This document shows positions 11,892 to 22,772 of a stretch of 64,000 bases of DNA, one piece after another. The notes below the pieces were generated by a model. It was not told where the DNA came from and did not search any database. It was given only the letters and a program-made list of their open reading frames with translations. The position numbers and the translations under genes are program-made. This DNA comes from Lepidodermella squamata (lineage: Eukaryota; Gastrotricha). Location: assembly GCA_047495785.1 (NCBI GenBank), contig JBLDXI010000001.1, positions 4,030,001-4,094,000 of the forward strand. The letters run 5' to 3'. Within the stretch, counting starts at the first letter, position 1, and each line of letters starts with the position of its first letter.

Positions 11892-13258
11892 GAGCCATGT
11901 GATCGAAAAGAATGTTTTTATGAAATCTTATTCTCAGTAAATTTATTAAATTAATATTTTTCCGGGTGTGATCGAAAGGAAATTTGCCCCAATTTTTATT
12001 AAATTTATCTGATTTTGAGAAAACCTTAAAATTATTGCTGTTGCGTAACAAGTGAAAATATTGCGAAACACAGATGTAGGTGTCATTCTCAATTTCATTC
12101 TCAATATTGAAAAATTAAGGCGACTTCAAGTTCCTTGACGAAACTTGAATTTTTCAGCCTTCTTATTCAACATTTCGAAAAAAAAATCAATTTCAAGGTT
12201 CTCCAAGTTATAGCCTTATTTCGTGCTCTAGAACTTGAAACTATAATCGTAGGCTCAATTTTCGCTTCGCGTTGATCGGTTGATCGGTTCGCGATGGGAA
12301 ACAGAATGATAATAACGAGAAGAAGGGCAAGAGAGAAAGGGGCAAGAATTACACAAGAAATTAAAATTGTAATTCGATATCTTGGTATGAACCTCATCGC
12401 GGCGACTCCGGGAATCCATGTTTGGTGTCCCTCATAACGCATCTGAGTGATCCTTTGAGCGAAGTTCAGCGTCGATCCCAGGCCACGTTCGAATTGTCAT
12501 CGAATGTCTTTTTGGTATACTCAAAGGTTGCTTCAGAGTCATTCGCGATGATGACAACAAATTTCGACTCCGCTACACATTTATTCTGTGTGCCCGTTGC
12601 GTGCTTCATAATATTGCAACATCGCGAAACGAGCGTGTTGATGAAAACTGGCTACCTCAAGAGAAAGAAGGCTCACATAGTTTTTCCCACTTATCTAGCG
12701 CTTAAGGGTAGTGCAGTAGGCTTTGCTCGTCGGGGTCAACTAGTCGAAATTTTCGATGAAATTTTGACGAAATTGATAAAAATCAAGCTCGACTTCAATA
12801 AACTTGATATGAAGACGAACATCACAAGTGCCTGCTCAAACTTAGCGCGGTTCGAAGGAGAAAGTGTCTGGACAGGAATTGGCGATGTTTGTAGCCCTGT
12901 TGCGTAATCGATTTTGGGCAAAAATATATTAATTTTAAGGAATTTCGCCAAAAATCAAATAAAATCTATGTCCTGCTCGGGGCAGGACATAAATTTTATT
13001 TGATTTTTGCCAGATTTTGTCGTTTTCAGCCAAATTTTATTAATATTTGACAATAAATTGTCATGAATGAGGTCAAACAGGAAATTTAAATAAATTTTGA
13101 TAAATTTGACGCCGATCTGGCTCAAAAATTATCGAATCTTAAATATTAAATAAAAATTTACCGAAAAACGGTAAAATTTAAATATTTTTTAGCTCAAAAC
13201 GACAGAATTTATTTAATTTCAGCTTTTTATAAAAACATTTACTTCGATCACATGGCTC
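11892..13258 (+). mobile_element. PIF/Harbinger-type element, decayed, nested
   Basis: Inverted termini GAGCCATGTGATCGAA (11892) and its complement (ending 13258) are flanked on both sides by the trinucleotide TTA, the Harbinger-type target duplication. In one plus-strand frame, 12460-12640 encodes a transposase remnant (VRIVIECLFGILKGCF and CARCVLHNIA) typical of the glutamate region and LHN block of DDE_Tnp_4/HARBI1 transposases. The upstream DD part is not readable. A long hairpin lies at 12949-13009. It sits inside the 8-bp-TSD element, so it inserted last. Confidence 0.8.
12949..13009. repeat. 28-bp-arm hairpin
   Basis: Two 28-bp arms (caaaaatcaaataaaat... and its near-perfect complement, one mismatch) are separated by only five bases (tcggg). 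It lies inside the Harbinger-type element. It may be a fold-back insertion or a subterminal structure of that element. Confidence 0.8.
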
Positions 13259-15714
13259 TTAAAAAATTAAAATTTCATAAATTAAAAAAATTTTAATTTC
13301 GAAATTACTGGACTAAAATTTAATTCATATGCACATTCCAATATGCACAGTCCGCGGCCTTCGAGGGGCCCATGTAACGGGAGCTTCGAAGCCGCGGCGT
13401 CCTATAGTACGTCTCATGTCCTCAGTGACATTATATCCCTGGCCGCGCAATTCGCTCGCTATTTTCTGGCGAATTTTGTTATGTCTCGAAGTGATTAGCA
13501 ACGAGTTGTAGGGGCAGGCGCCAAGGACGTGAGCAAGAGATTCAATCTCAGCGCCGCATCGACGACACTGGTTTCCGTCCTGACTGACACCTGGTACCCC
13601 TCTAACCGGAGCCGTGTTTGTAGACATTTTGATCGCCATGGTCCATTCAGCAACGCTTAGCCCATTTCTCCGAAAAACCCAATTGTTTGTTTTGGGCACG
13701 CATTTGAACTGGGCAACTCCTCTCCCTTTTTGATCCAAGCTGCACCATGTTTCAAATTCTCGCAGTCGAAGAATGCGACGTATAATCTCAGCATTCGGAG
13801 GAAGAATTTTCTCCGGGTCGAATCGATCATCGTTTTCCATTTCCTCATCCAGATTCTGATCAAGCTCATCATTGTTAAGGTCAACATCAAGTTTCGCTAG
13901 ACATTCTTCCATTTCCTTCTCAAGGTTTCTGCAGGCCAGTACCAGGGGTTCGCCGTTAACTAACAATTTTCTACAAATATTATATATTTGAAGATAAGCT
14001 TCCCAAGTAGCTTTCGGAAGGCCAAGACCACGATGTTTACGAGCAGCATAGAAGAAGCTAGTGGGCGTGCTTGTAGGCAAACCGACGCATTCTTTAACGA
14101 CGCTACGCATAATGACGTCAACGGATTCCAAAAATGTTTTCCTGATCGCTTTAATTGGCGCCGTTTGAAACGGATAAATAAGCTTTGGCCAGATGAACTG
14201 AGTCAAAATAGTCAGTTTTTGGTCTGCTAGTAATAGGTTCGAATTTGCTAGCAGTTCTAGTTGTTCCTTCAGTTCAGAGATGACGGCTGCTTCGTCAAAC
14301 ACAATTTCATCATGGAAGGTGACGCCAAGATACTTGATCGTTTCATCGTTTTTGATTGCCGGAATGGAATCTCCGTTGCTTAAAATCAAAGGATCGCAGG
14401 ATAAAACACCATTTCCCACGATAATCGCTGCGCATTTCTTTACGTTAACTTCCAAGCCTATTTGAGAGAAGAGGTTTCGAGCCATTTCGACGAGTGTTGC
14501 AGCGGAATCACGACTTTTTCCGACTGGGGTTGTGTCGTCTGCAAAGCCGAGCACTGAAACGTTTGCTAGTTCTGATGAAAGCTTAAAACCATAGGCATCA
14601 GCTACTTCTTTTTCTGACAATTCACGAAGGACAAAATCGATACAAAAAGGTTGAAGATGGTTGGTGAGATTGGTGAGCCTTGCATAACTCCTCTTTGAAA
14701 TGAGATTTTAGAAGTTTTGTGACCATTTGCCTCGATCTGAGTGGAATTATGATTAATTAGCTCCAGAATCATTTCACGCAGGTTGCTTGGTATCGGTAAT
14801 GTTTCCAGAGTGCGCTGAATGTGCTCAAAGCCAATGTTGTCAAAGGCTTTTGCCAGATCCAGAAAGGTTACAACGCATGTAGACTTTTCTGCCTTCGCTT
14901 TTCTTAGACAACCGGAAACAATCGACGAGTTTATATGTGTACCGGCGCATGATGTAAATCCACGCTGGTTAGACGAAAAACTTACGTATTCTCGTAGTCG
15001 TCGATCAAGCATTCGTTCGAAAACCCTTCGAACAAGTGAGGTTATCGTAATTGGACGCCAGTTGTTTGGGTCACCCAAATCTCCAGATTTGTCGATCAAC
15101 ACTGTTCTTGCTAATTTGAGGCTCCTCGGAAGCATTTTCCTTTTCAGCATGGAGTTGTATATGAGGACAAGAACGTCAATGCAGCCTTCCGCATGAAGTA
15201 CTCTCATTAGTGTTCTGTCTGGTCCAGGAGATGTATCAAGTGCTATCCCGGCCGCGGCGGCTTTTACTTCGTCAGCGCTTGTTTCGGATTCGAAAGTAGA
15301 GTCAATTTTTGTTTGTTCGTCTACTGTCATCGCATTGTCGTTCAATAAAAACGGCAGTTTATTTGCCGATTCCCATTGGGTTCAGCGGTTTTCGAAAGTA
15401 ATAATAGAAATACTGTCAGTTGGTTGTGATTGATAATATTAAAGAAACACCATTTGAATAAAATCAAAGTTTGAATGATCACGGAAGTAATCACGTTTAT
15501 ACCACCTACATAATTCGATAGATCATCTCCAGAGGAGCATAACGATGTAAATTTTGGGTCATATTTGGTTTCCTTAATATATTGCAGTAACAATGAAAAC
15601 TTAGCAGCCCCTTTCAAACGCAACGCGACGATTTAGGTAACCTCACCCAAAATTGCTGTCGAGGATATCAGTGGCCATTCGTGAATCAATGGCCAAGTGC
15701 TAAATGCTGCCTTG

Positions 15715-16015
15715 CATTGTGTTTGAGGTTGCAAGTTGAAAAAAATCCGCACGCTGATTGGTCAGTTGGCTCGTATCCATGACTCCGCCTTGCTACTTGA
15801 TCGTGCGATCTATATAATTTGTGGCTTTTATTATTTTTATGAAGGCCGTATCGTAGCACGCGTTTCCAACAAATGCGTAAAACCATTCATAAAAAGATAT
15901 TTTTTGCAAACATTTTATGGATCGCACGATCAAGTAGCAAGGCGGAGTCTTGGATACGAGCCAACTGACCAATCAGCGTGCAGATTATTTTCAACTTACA
16001 ACCTCAAACACAATG
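15715..16015. mobile_element. Fold-back element with about 95-bp inverted arms
   Basis: The left arm, starting cattgtgtttgaggttg at 15715, is repeated inverted in the segment ending caacctcaaacacaatg at 16015. Each arm includes the words attggtcagttggctcg and ccgccttgctacttgatcg. A unique centre of about 100 bp separates them. No target duplication is obvious and there is no coding sequence. Likely a MITE or fold-back transposon. Confidence 0.75.
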
Positions 16016-16622
16016 ATTTTCACTATTCAGTTTTCTAAGTTCGCCGATGTTTGTTTGCAAGGGGCCTATAATTATAGCAAATTTGTTCAAGTTTCAAGAA
16101 CGAAGCGTCCAAACCACATTGGAAACGAAAATAAATTGAATAAAAATGCAAATAGTGCATTTTTGTATATACCAATAATGCAACTTAGCTATAGTTTTGT
16201 GAATTACTTTTCGTGTCGTCATTTTTGGATGGCGTGGAACCAACTGAAAGCTCGGGTGGATTTAATCAATACATGGAGCTGAAATCACGGCACGTAGTTG
16301 TTTCTAAATCCCAGTATGACGGCACAGTAGCACAGTAGTACATCTTAATGGTAAGGATGAACTATTCAACTAATGGAAAATTGAAAGTAACTTGAAATTT
16401 CAAGCTGCAGAAACGCACCTTTCTCACAACTGCATCGATGATGTATGATGATAACCGGGAACCATAAAATGGTATTTTTCAGAAATATAACGCGCTTCAT
16501 CGTTTTGACTTGGTCTCCAACCTGGTCGCTTTATCTAATCGGGTCCTAATTGGGTTGGCGGACAGTGGCTACGAAATAAAGTGGCTATAATGGACTGCCC
16601 GATTCAGCGTTCAATGCATCCT
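16016..16622. other. Intergenic region between repeats
   Basis: About 600 bp without a convincing gene. The part nearest 16622 may be a continuation of the LINE fragment split by the following MITE. Confidence 0.4.
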
Positions 16623-16630
16623 ACACCGTT

Positions 16631-16830
16631 CATGAGACGTACTATAGGACGCCGCGGCTTCAAAGCTTCCATAATATTTCCTCGAAAAAAATAATGAGAA
16701 AAGCTAGAAGTGTGAATACGCACACTTTTATATAGCAAAAAAATCAGCAAGTTGGACTGTGCACCTCATTAAAAAATCACATTATTTCTGATTTTCTACG
16801 AGCCGCGGCGTCTCTATCGGACGTCTCATG
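16631..16830. mobile_element. 200-bp MITE, second copy of the 8-bp-TSD family
   Basis: Termini CATGAGACGTACTATAGG... and the inverted ...CGTCTCATG are flanked by a perfect 8-bp duplication acaccgtt (16623-16630 and 16831-16838). About 60 bp of its right subterminal sequence matches the left end of the copy at 11662. Same family and non-autonomous; two independent insertions with different targets define the ends. Confidence 0.9.
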
Positions 16831-16838
16831 ACACCGTT

Positions 16839-17225
16839 GCTGGCTTACTGGAGGCTATGCTAAACACATGTCACTGCATTTCGATGTCCTTGGGCAAGAT
16901 TGCAGCTTTCTCGTTTTTTGTTATTTCGCAGCGTAAAAAATGTCCATCTCATCAAATTAAGGCTGCAATATGTAGAACAGACGCATTCAAATACTCCTTC
17001 TTCAATCGCACTAGAGATGCGTGGAATAGCCTTTCTAATGACGTAGTATGTACCAATCATTCTATTTTCAAACTATTTGTGAAAAACAATCCTGACGTTT
17101 TCGAAAATTACCTCCCAAGTGTGGTGAGGCACCGTTCTCGAACAATGTAACAGTTATGCGCGTGCTTCTCTTTAATTTGCTGAACTCAATGATGAAATTT
17201 GCAAATAAACGTTACAATACAATAT
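16839..17225 (+). pseudogene. LINE (CR1/L2/Jockey-like) 3' fragment
   Basis: The ORF at 16857-17150 ends with residues such as YSFFNRTRDAWNSLSNDVV and SIFKLFVKN. This is the typical C-terminal end of reverse-transcriptase polyproteins of CR1/L2/Jockey-type LINEs. It is followed by a 3' tail with short AATAC/AATATAAT repeats at about 17210-17235. No RT catalytic motif is present. Dead 5'-truncated copy. Confidence 0.65.
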
Positions 17226-17671
17226 AATACAATCATAAGGACCCTGCCGCGGGGTGCCCGCTGGTTATTCTTTTAGTACCCTGTAATTCGCTGCTAGATA
17301 TAACTTTTGTGGAGAATCGAATTGTATTAATTGTGATTGCTTCTGACGCTCTCGTCTGCAAACAACGCCAACGAATTAATGGAATAACGCAAAAATAGGC
17401 TACCCTATACTGATCGATGCATTCAACAGTCTTGACACAGTAGTTCGTACCGCTGAATAGGTGGTAAAATAACAATTCAGCCATACTTATGTTATCGGAT
17501 AATCGGCAGCATTTTGTCTCGTACAAGGAATACGCCAAACTGCCAGCCGAATAAGTACATACGTTGGCGACCTGTTTGGCGGCTACAAATGCACGTGCCA
17601 AGCGGGCTACTGAACTGGCTGGGGTTGCAAAACACGTGGGCTCGAGCTTTCATATCTATTGGCAAAACATT

Positions 17672-17712
17672 TTACCTCGGAATTATGTTAAGTTAACATA
17701 ATTCCGAGGTAA
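17672..17712. repeat. Perfect palindrome, 19-bp arms
   Basis: The arm ttacctcggaattatgtta and its exact complement are separated by three bases (agt). The similarity extends imperfectly outward (aacat / atgtt). Possible hairpin or remnant of a small fold-back element. Confidence 0.85.
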
Positions 17713-17958
17713 TGTTCCTTCCCAACTAGCATTTGGGAGAACCTTCAGACTGATCGACTGAACTGTTTTCCGCGAGCGAAGCGAGCTTAGCTGACGGATT
17801 TTTTCAAATTCTTGGGCCAGGAACGGGCTAAAATGCATAAAAATTGGGGAGGGAAAACGAATTTTTCATTGTATCAATTTAAGAAATCGAGCTAGCAAGG
17901 CATTCATTGAATACTCCGAATAGCCATCAAGAGCCAGGATCAAGGCCTAAATTTAATA

Positions 17959-18148
17959 CAGTGGAAACCCGATTCCCCGTCTTCTACGGCTCCACAAAAA
18001 TCCTGACGAGAAATCCGAATTGACGGGGAATTCCGGTAGTTTTGCATGCAATTGCCCTCCGCGGGCCCAAGTCGTTCCTAAATATTTACATATCGTGAAA
18101 TCAGGTCAGACGGGAAATCAGGTGACGCAAAATGTGGGTTCCACTCTG
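17959..18148. mobile_element. Possible pogo/Tigger-type MITE
   Basis: The left end CAGTGGAAACCCGATTCC and the inverted right end CAGAGTGGAACCCACATT are similar with a small gap. Both are bounded by TA, the target of Tc1/mariner/pogo elements. It is 190 bp and non-coding. The termini match imperfectly, so this is tentative. Confidence 0.4.
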
Positions 18149-19432
18149 TATGATAATGTCCCTGGCAGGGACACTGAGTATAGCAAACCTACCACTGACG
18201 CCCAGTCTATCCTTCCCAGCTCTATTCCCATCGTCTCTGTATGTAGCGACTATGCGGGAGGCTGGCCGAAATGTCTAAAAATCCCGAAATAAGGAAGAAT
18301 TCCTCCATGGTAATGACTATGAAAATGGTCCTATTCATATAAGAGTGTGACTTGGATTACGCCAAGTTAAGCTTTTTCACGATTTTTCGCGTTTTCCGGC
18401 CAACTCGCGTGGGAAAGTGACATCCCCGGCGGGGACAGAATTCCGACCGAACTCGCCAGGGAGGCGTCCCCGGCACTAATTTAAGCACTGGATCTACTTA
18501 CTACATTTTTACCCAGGTTTCACTGGCGTTGTGAGTCATATTAACATTTGGTAGAAAACATCGTCCGCAACTCGGAAAACGAGCCCAAGAAGTTTCCAAG
18601 TGCTTAGATTAGGAACAACTACTCCCTACACCGTTATTTCCAAAGCGTAACTCCGAACACCACTATACACAGTGGCTATTATAGCAGCAACAGCAGTCAC
18701 CGCGTATTTTAATATTGGTGATCGGAGTGACGCTTTGAGAAATGGCCTACTGGCTCTAAATTGATGAGCGATTTCTCAGGGTAATTTATCCGCGTTGCCG
18801 AAGACATGGACTGAAATGGCGTTGTCTGTGCGCTGTTTGGATATGTAATGTGGCCTCAAATACCAGTCAAAATATAAAATTCCAAAAGGACAAAAAATTG
18901 TCTGAAAATGTGGTTGGGAATTTTGATGACTTGAGCTACTGGGAAAAGGGTGAAATGAAAATATCTTGCAATTTTATCGCGCTGCTGAGCGTAGGCGACG
19001 CTATCCTTCATAGATTCATGTGGCGTCGAAATGCTGATCAATCATAAGCATACAAAAATCCAAATGAATATAGCCTAGCAGACGGATGTTCTTCTCGAAG
19101 CTTTCACGATTGTTCAAAAATTGCTGCAAATCAAACTCACGGTGGACGTACGGCAGCTCAGCGAGCGGCATCAGAACAACTCGTCTTCCGTCACGCTATC
19201 CTGCAGTAGTACTGCACCCTATTTGATCATTGGCGCAACGCGCAGCGACATTGTTAACGTCTTACACATCATTCATAGAATATGCATTATCGTAAAAATT
19301 TCCGATCCACGTTCGCACAATGCATCCGGCTTCCGCATTGAGGATAGATCGCCCCCAGGTTGTCCAAGAGTTCGAGGGTTGTTTTGAACGCTATACAAAT
19401 AGCTTTTCTCGGAAAAAACCGCACAAAACCGT

Positions 19433-19440
19433 TATAAAAA
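19433..19440 (+). promoter_or_regulatory. TATA box of dehydrogenase 1
   Basis: TATAAAAA about 55 bp upstream of the ATG at 19495, a position that leaves a short 5' leader. Confidence 0.65.
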
Positions 19441-19494
19441 CGCAGGAAAATCGCCCAACCATGCATCACTCAACATTTCAAACCACAAACGATC

Positions 19495-20453
19495 ATGACT
19501 TCGAACCAATGGACCCTCCAAGGCAAGACAGCGATAGTCACCGGGGCAAATACCGGTATTGGCAAATACATCGCCCTGGAACTGGCACAGCAAGGAGCTC
19601 GGGTTATCTTGGCCTGCCGAAATCCTGCGGCGGCTGACGATGCTGCGGATGAGATAAGACGTGAGCTGGGGATGAGCGAAGAAGTTGGCGAGAAAATGGT
19701 GACCTGGCGCCAGGTTGACCTATCGAATCTGGAGTCAATCCGAAAATTTGCTGGAGAGATCAACTCGAGCTTAGACGAACTTCATGTTTTGGTCAACAAT
19801 GCCGGGCTTCTTCCCCCAGATGAGAAAACCCCGACCCTGGACGGCCGTTTCGAGTTGACATTCGCCACGAACCATCTCGGCCCATTCCTTCTAACGCAGC
19901 TTCTGCTGCCTCTTCTGAAAAAATCTGCACCGAGCCGGATTATCAACGTCTCATCGGTCGGATACAAGATGTGTAACAAGGTCGGAGGTTACAATATTGA
20001 AGACCCGCAATACGACGATCATCCGGAGAATTACGAACCTTGGCTGGCCTATTGCCAGACAAAGTTGGCAAACATTTTGACAACGCGTCAGCTGAAAAAG
20101 AGGCTGGAAGAAACTGGTGTGTCGGTTTTCAGCGTTCATCCAGGCATGGTTAAAACCGATATTTTCCGCCACAGATCGATGAAATTTTCACTATTTTGCG
20201 GACCTGTGGTCTTCATGTTTGGTCGCACCCCGCAAAAGGGCGCGAAACCTGTTGTTTACTGCTGCTCCGAGCCTGGAATTGAGGATATGAGCGGGGAATA
20301 TTTTGTGTAAGATTTGTTTCTTCTTTCTGAACTTTAAACTTTAGCTTTGACTTTTTCAGTGACAACAAGGTTGAAGCTCTTGAGCCCATTGCCAAAGATG
20401 ACGAAATAGGCGAGCGCCTGTGGCAGCTGAGCGAGAAGCTCATCTCAGAGTGA
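19495..20453 (+). CDS. Short-chain dehydrogenase, retinol dehydrogenase 11-14-like (copy 1)
   Basis: Exons 19495-20306 and 20360-20453; protein of about 301 residues. The start is fixed by a TATA box and because the upstream ATG at 19461 is out of frame. It has the classical SDR features: cofactor motif TGANTGIG near residue 16, LVNNAG, the catalytic serine region NVSSVGYK and the YCQTK catalytic tyrosine/lysine. The arginine-rich early segment (CRNPAAAD) suggests NADP(H). The family reduces or oxidises retinoids and other lipid aldehydes; the substrate here is unknown. The single intron splits YFV|DNK. A close paralogue at 39038 lacks this intron. The two copies bracket the CUB-like array. 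Confidence 0.9.
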
Positions 20454-20914
20454 CGGATTTTGAATACATTTATATGTTGTCCTGTTTGTGTTTGCGGTTG
20501 TATCAACAGGTTTAATAAAACTCCAAAGTAAAGACTAATTTCTGAGTAGGGACATTGAAGCGCTCTTTTAGAACATACTCTCTCCAATATGAAAGAATCT
20601 AGGCCTGATTTTTCGCTTTTTAGCCGTGAATTCAATTGATTTTTCGATACTTCATGTGAATGGAGCATAACTCCTTGATAAGGCAGATGATTCTAGTAGA
20701 ATCCTCTGTCGTTGAGACTGTTAGCACTGATTAGAACTCTGCGCATCAAATCAATACATGCTACGTGATATTTACCGCCATACTAGGGAAAAAGTGATGA
20801 TGATTGCGTGGTTAATGAATCGGATGGTGATCATAGAGCGATGATGGAGAGTCGTCTTTCATTTATGCTCATCTCGCTCAGTTTTTCAAGATTGCACTTA
20901 TACAGGCATACAAA
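20454..20914. other. Intergenic spacer
   Basis: 460 bp with an AATAAA near 20514 for the dehydrogenase and, presumably, the promoter of array member B. No coding signal. Confidence 0.5.
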
Positions 20915-22573
20915 ATGCTTCGCGCCTGGGTGCTTGCAGCTTTCAGCTTATCGCTAGCAATAGCCCAGGGCAATATCGCCTCATTAGAAACGGCCACCAC
21001 AACTGTCAGAATTCCGCTAAGCAATGCTACAACATTAGGGAGAATAACCTCGACTTCCAATTCATCAAATGTTACGGATTCTCGAACGAATGTTACGAAC
21101 ATAATTGCTTCAACGACATTAGCCCCGACTACAAGTAGGTCAACAACAACCACAACTACCCCTTTGATCGTGACAGACCTGAGACGTGAGTTGCGTTTTG
21201 AGATGAAAAATCGGATCTTAACTAGCTGAATTTCAGTAAATGGGTCAAACGATTTCAGCTGCGGGGGGACAGTAATTACGCCTCGAGAGTACTTTATCAA
21301 TCAAACCGATCGCTATGTAATCAGAACAAGGTCCCTGCAAACTGTGGCTATCGGAGCTCCAGGACAGTGGTCAAACTCTTCAGCTTTGACTTGTGTAGCA
21401 GCTATCGTAGCACCGCCGAACTTTCAACTCAGTGTCGATTTCCTGGATAATCTTTGTACAAGAGAGGGTGTACCAGCTTCCGGTTCTTGGCGGGATGGAA
21501 GTGGCTTGCAAGTATGGGATGGCTTCAATTTCGATCAAAGGCCAACTGCAAACGGATCTTATCTCAGGCCCCGAGCTGTTTCTCAAATTGTAAGCTTTGA
21601 TAATTCAGCTAAATGCTGATTTTCTTATTGATTTTTATAGCTGTCAATTCCTGCTCCTAGCTCGAGGATTTGCGCAGCAGAAAGTATTTCTTCGACCACG
21701 AATGTTGTGTCTATAATAGTGAAGCAGCCTCCGAATTATCTCTTCATCGCTGGGTCGAATAATGAAACCTCAAGCTCCCAGACTATAGTTTACGATTTTT
21801 CCCTGGTCATAACAGCGTCGAGGAAGCCATTTGTTACAGAGTTGGTTTCGAATGATAGTACCAACAACTTAGTCTATCTGTCTCTCTTATCTTTGATTGT
21901 GGTGCTAGTTATCATCATAATTTTAGTCAGAATCTTCTGCTGTGATACTGACTGTCCCTGTTTACTCCCGTCTCCCGAAGCAGCAGGGCGGAGTAGTTGT
22001 AAAAATTCTTGCATGGGTTGCTGCTACATTTTTTGCAACTGCTGCAAGCGAAGGGAACGCCGCGAGCCGTACAATATGTCAAACAGTGATACTTATGTAA
22101 CAGAGGCTGTCCACTCCTCAGTACAATCATCAGCTCAAACCTTCAATTCTGACATACCGATGACGAATATTCAGCAGAAATCAAACGGTAACTCTCATGC
22201 CAGGCAGCAAAAGTACCAGGCAGACACGGGAAATAGTTCGCCGCAATACTCCAATATCCGTCCTGCTGGCCAGTCGAAATATGCCGCGGCTGTTCCGCCG
22301 TCTAACTTTGTTTCTACGAATCCTCATGGACCAACACATACCACAGCGACTCAGCCAGCTGGCTTCACAGATCTCGGAGGCGGGGCTGCAGGATATGGCT
22401 ACGAGGAAGAGGAGGATGAAGAGGAGGAAATGGATCAAAACGGGGGAGGGATGTACGGCGGTGGGCATTTCGATCTGCGAAATGCGAACCCTAACAATCC
22501 TTTCCACGGCATGGCGCCGCAGTCGCAGCAAAATGTCCGTGGCCAGCCGAGTTTTCAAACTTACTACGGCTGA
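20915..22573 (+). CDS. CUB-like membrane protein, array member B
   Basis: Exons 20915-21185, 21237-21589 and 21641-22573; 518 residues. A signal peptide (MLRAWVLAAFSLSLAIAQG) precedes a Ser/Thr/Asn-rich mucin-like stalk with many N-x-S/T sites. A CUB-like domain follows (SCGGTVITPREYFINQTDRYVIRTRS ending IVYDFSLVI). The transmembrane helix is LSLIVVLVIIIILV. A juxtamembrane segment packed with cysteines (FCCDTDCPC, CMGCCYIFCNCC) is followed by a long polar tail. The tail holds an acidic run (EEEEDEEEE) and a tyrosine-rich end (FQTYYG). Both introns fall at positions shared with other members. It is the most divergent member. Probably a surface receptor or adhesion protein; ligand unknown. Confidence 0.75.
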
Positions 22574-22772
22574 GTATCGCAATAATCTCAATAATATCTA
22601 GCCGGTTTTGTTTTTTGTGTTAAATTCTATCGTTAAGAATAAAGCGTTGGCGTGAGTCTATCCACTTTCGATTTTTTTCGCGCAAACGTTTGAATAATTG
22701 ATGAACAAAAAGCGTCATTAGAACGTAGGGTGGCTGCATTCGAACGAAGCCTAGTGTCATTCTTTTCATAAA

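Larger units (their letters stand above)
11662..13418. mobile_element. Non-autonomous DNA transposon with 8-bp TSD (P-like termini)
   Basis: Terminal inverted repeats of about 30 bp start CATGAGACGTACTATAGG and run into GCCGCGGC. The 8-bp target duplication tcctcagt lies at 11654-11661 and 13419-13426. Removing the element and one duplication restores the retrotransposon reading frame exactly, which fixes the boundaries. Without the nested Harbinger element it is about 387 bp. The subterminal sequence matches, in reverse orientation, the 200-bp copy at 16631-16830. TIRs starting CATGA with 8-bp TSDs resemble the P superfamily; hAT also makes 8-bp duplications. No transposase of its own is present. 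Confidence 0.85.
11281..15345 (-). pseudogene. R2-type non-LTR retrotransposon, 5'-truncated, frameshifted and interrupted
   Basis: Minus-strand reverse transcriptase ORF in pieces. From 15345 to about 14640 the frame holds RT motifs (RPITITSL; motif A TFLDLAKAFDNI; motif B RGVMQGSPISPTIFN). A one-step frameshift near 14638 moves it to the frame 14620-13325, with the catalytic FADD, the thumb region and a C-terminal C-x2-C-x8-H-x4-C zinc knuckle. The ORF is then cut by an inserted DNA transposon at 11662-13418. It resumes in frame at 11653 with a restriction-like endonuclease remnant (FDILALRK, IIIDPTI, KRAIY) and stops at 11281. Knuckle followed by endonuclease places it with R2/R4/NeSL-type elements. 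The N-terminal region is missing. Certainly inactive. Confidence 0.85.
17226..19432. other. Gene-poor region with repeat remnants
   Basis: About 2.2 kb. It holds a 19-bp-arm palindrome (17672-17712), a possible pogo-type MITE (17959-18148) and a GGGGAC/GTCCCC-rich stretch near 18420-18470. ORFs of 60-120 codons occur on both strands without recognisable domains or consistent start context. Confidence 0.45.

Noticed and set aside
11641-16838. The CATGAGACG repeats as part of the retrotransposon coding sequence (they read MRRTIGRRG)
   Set aside because: They are inverted termini flanked by 8-bp duplications and occur outside the retrotransposon as well, so they are transposon ends.
17233-17601. 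122-codon minus-strand ORF
   Set aside because: Adjacent to the LINE tail; no motif or promoter and no paralogue in the window.
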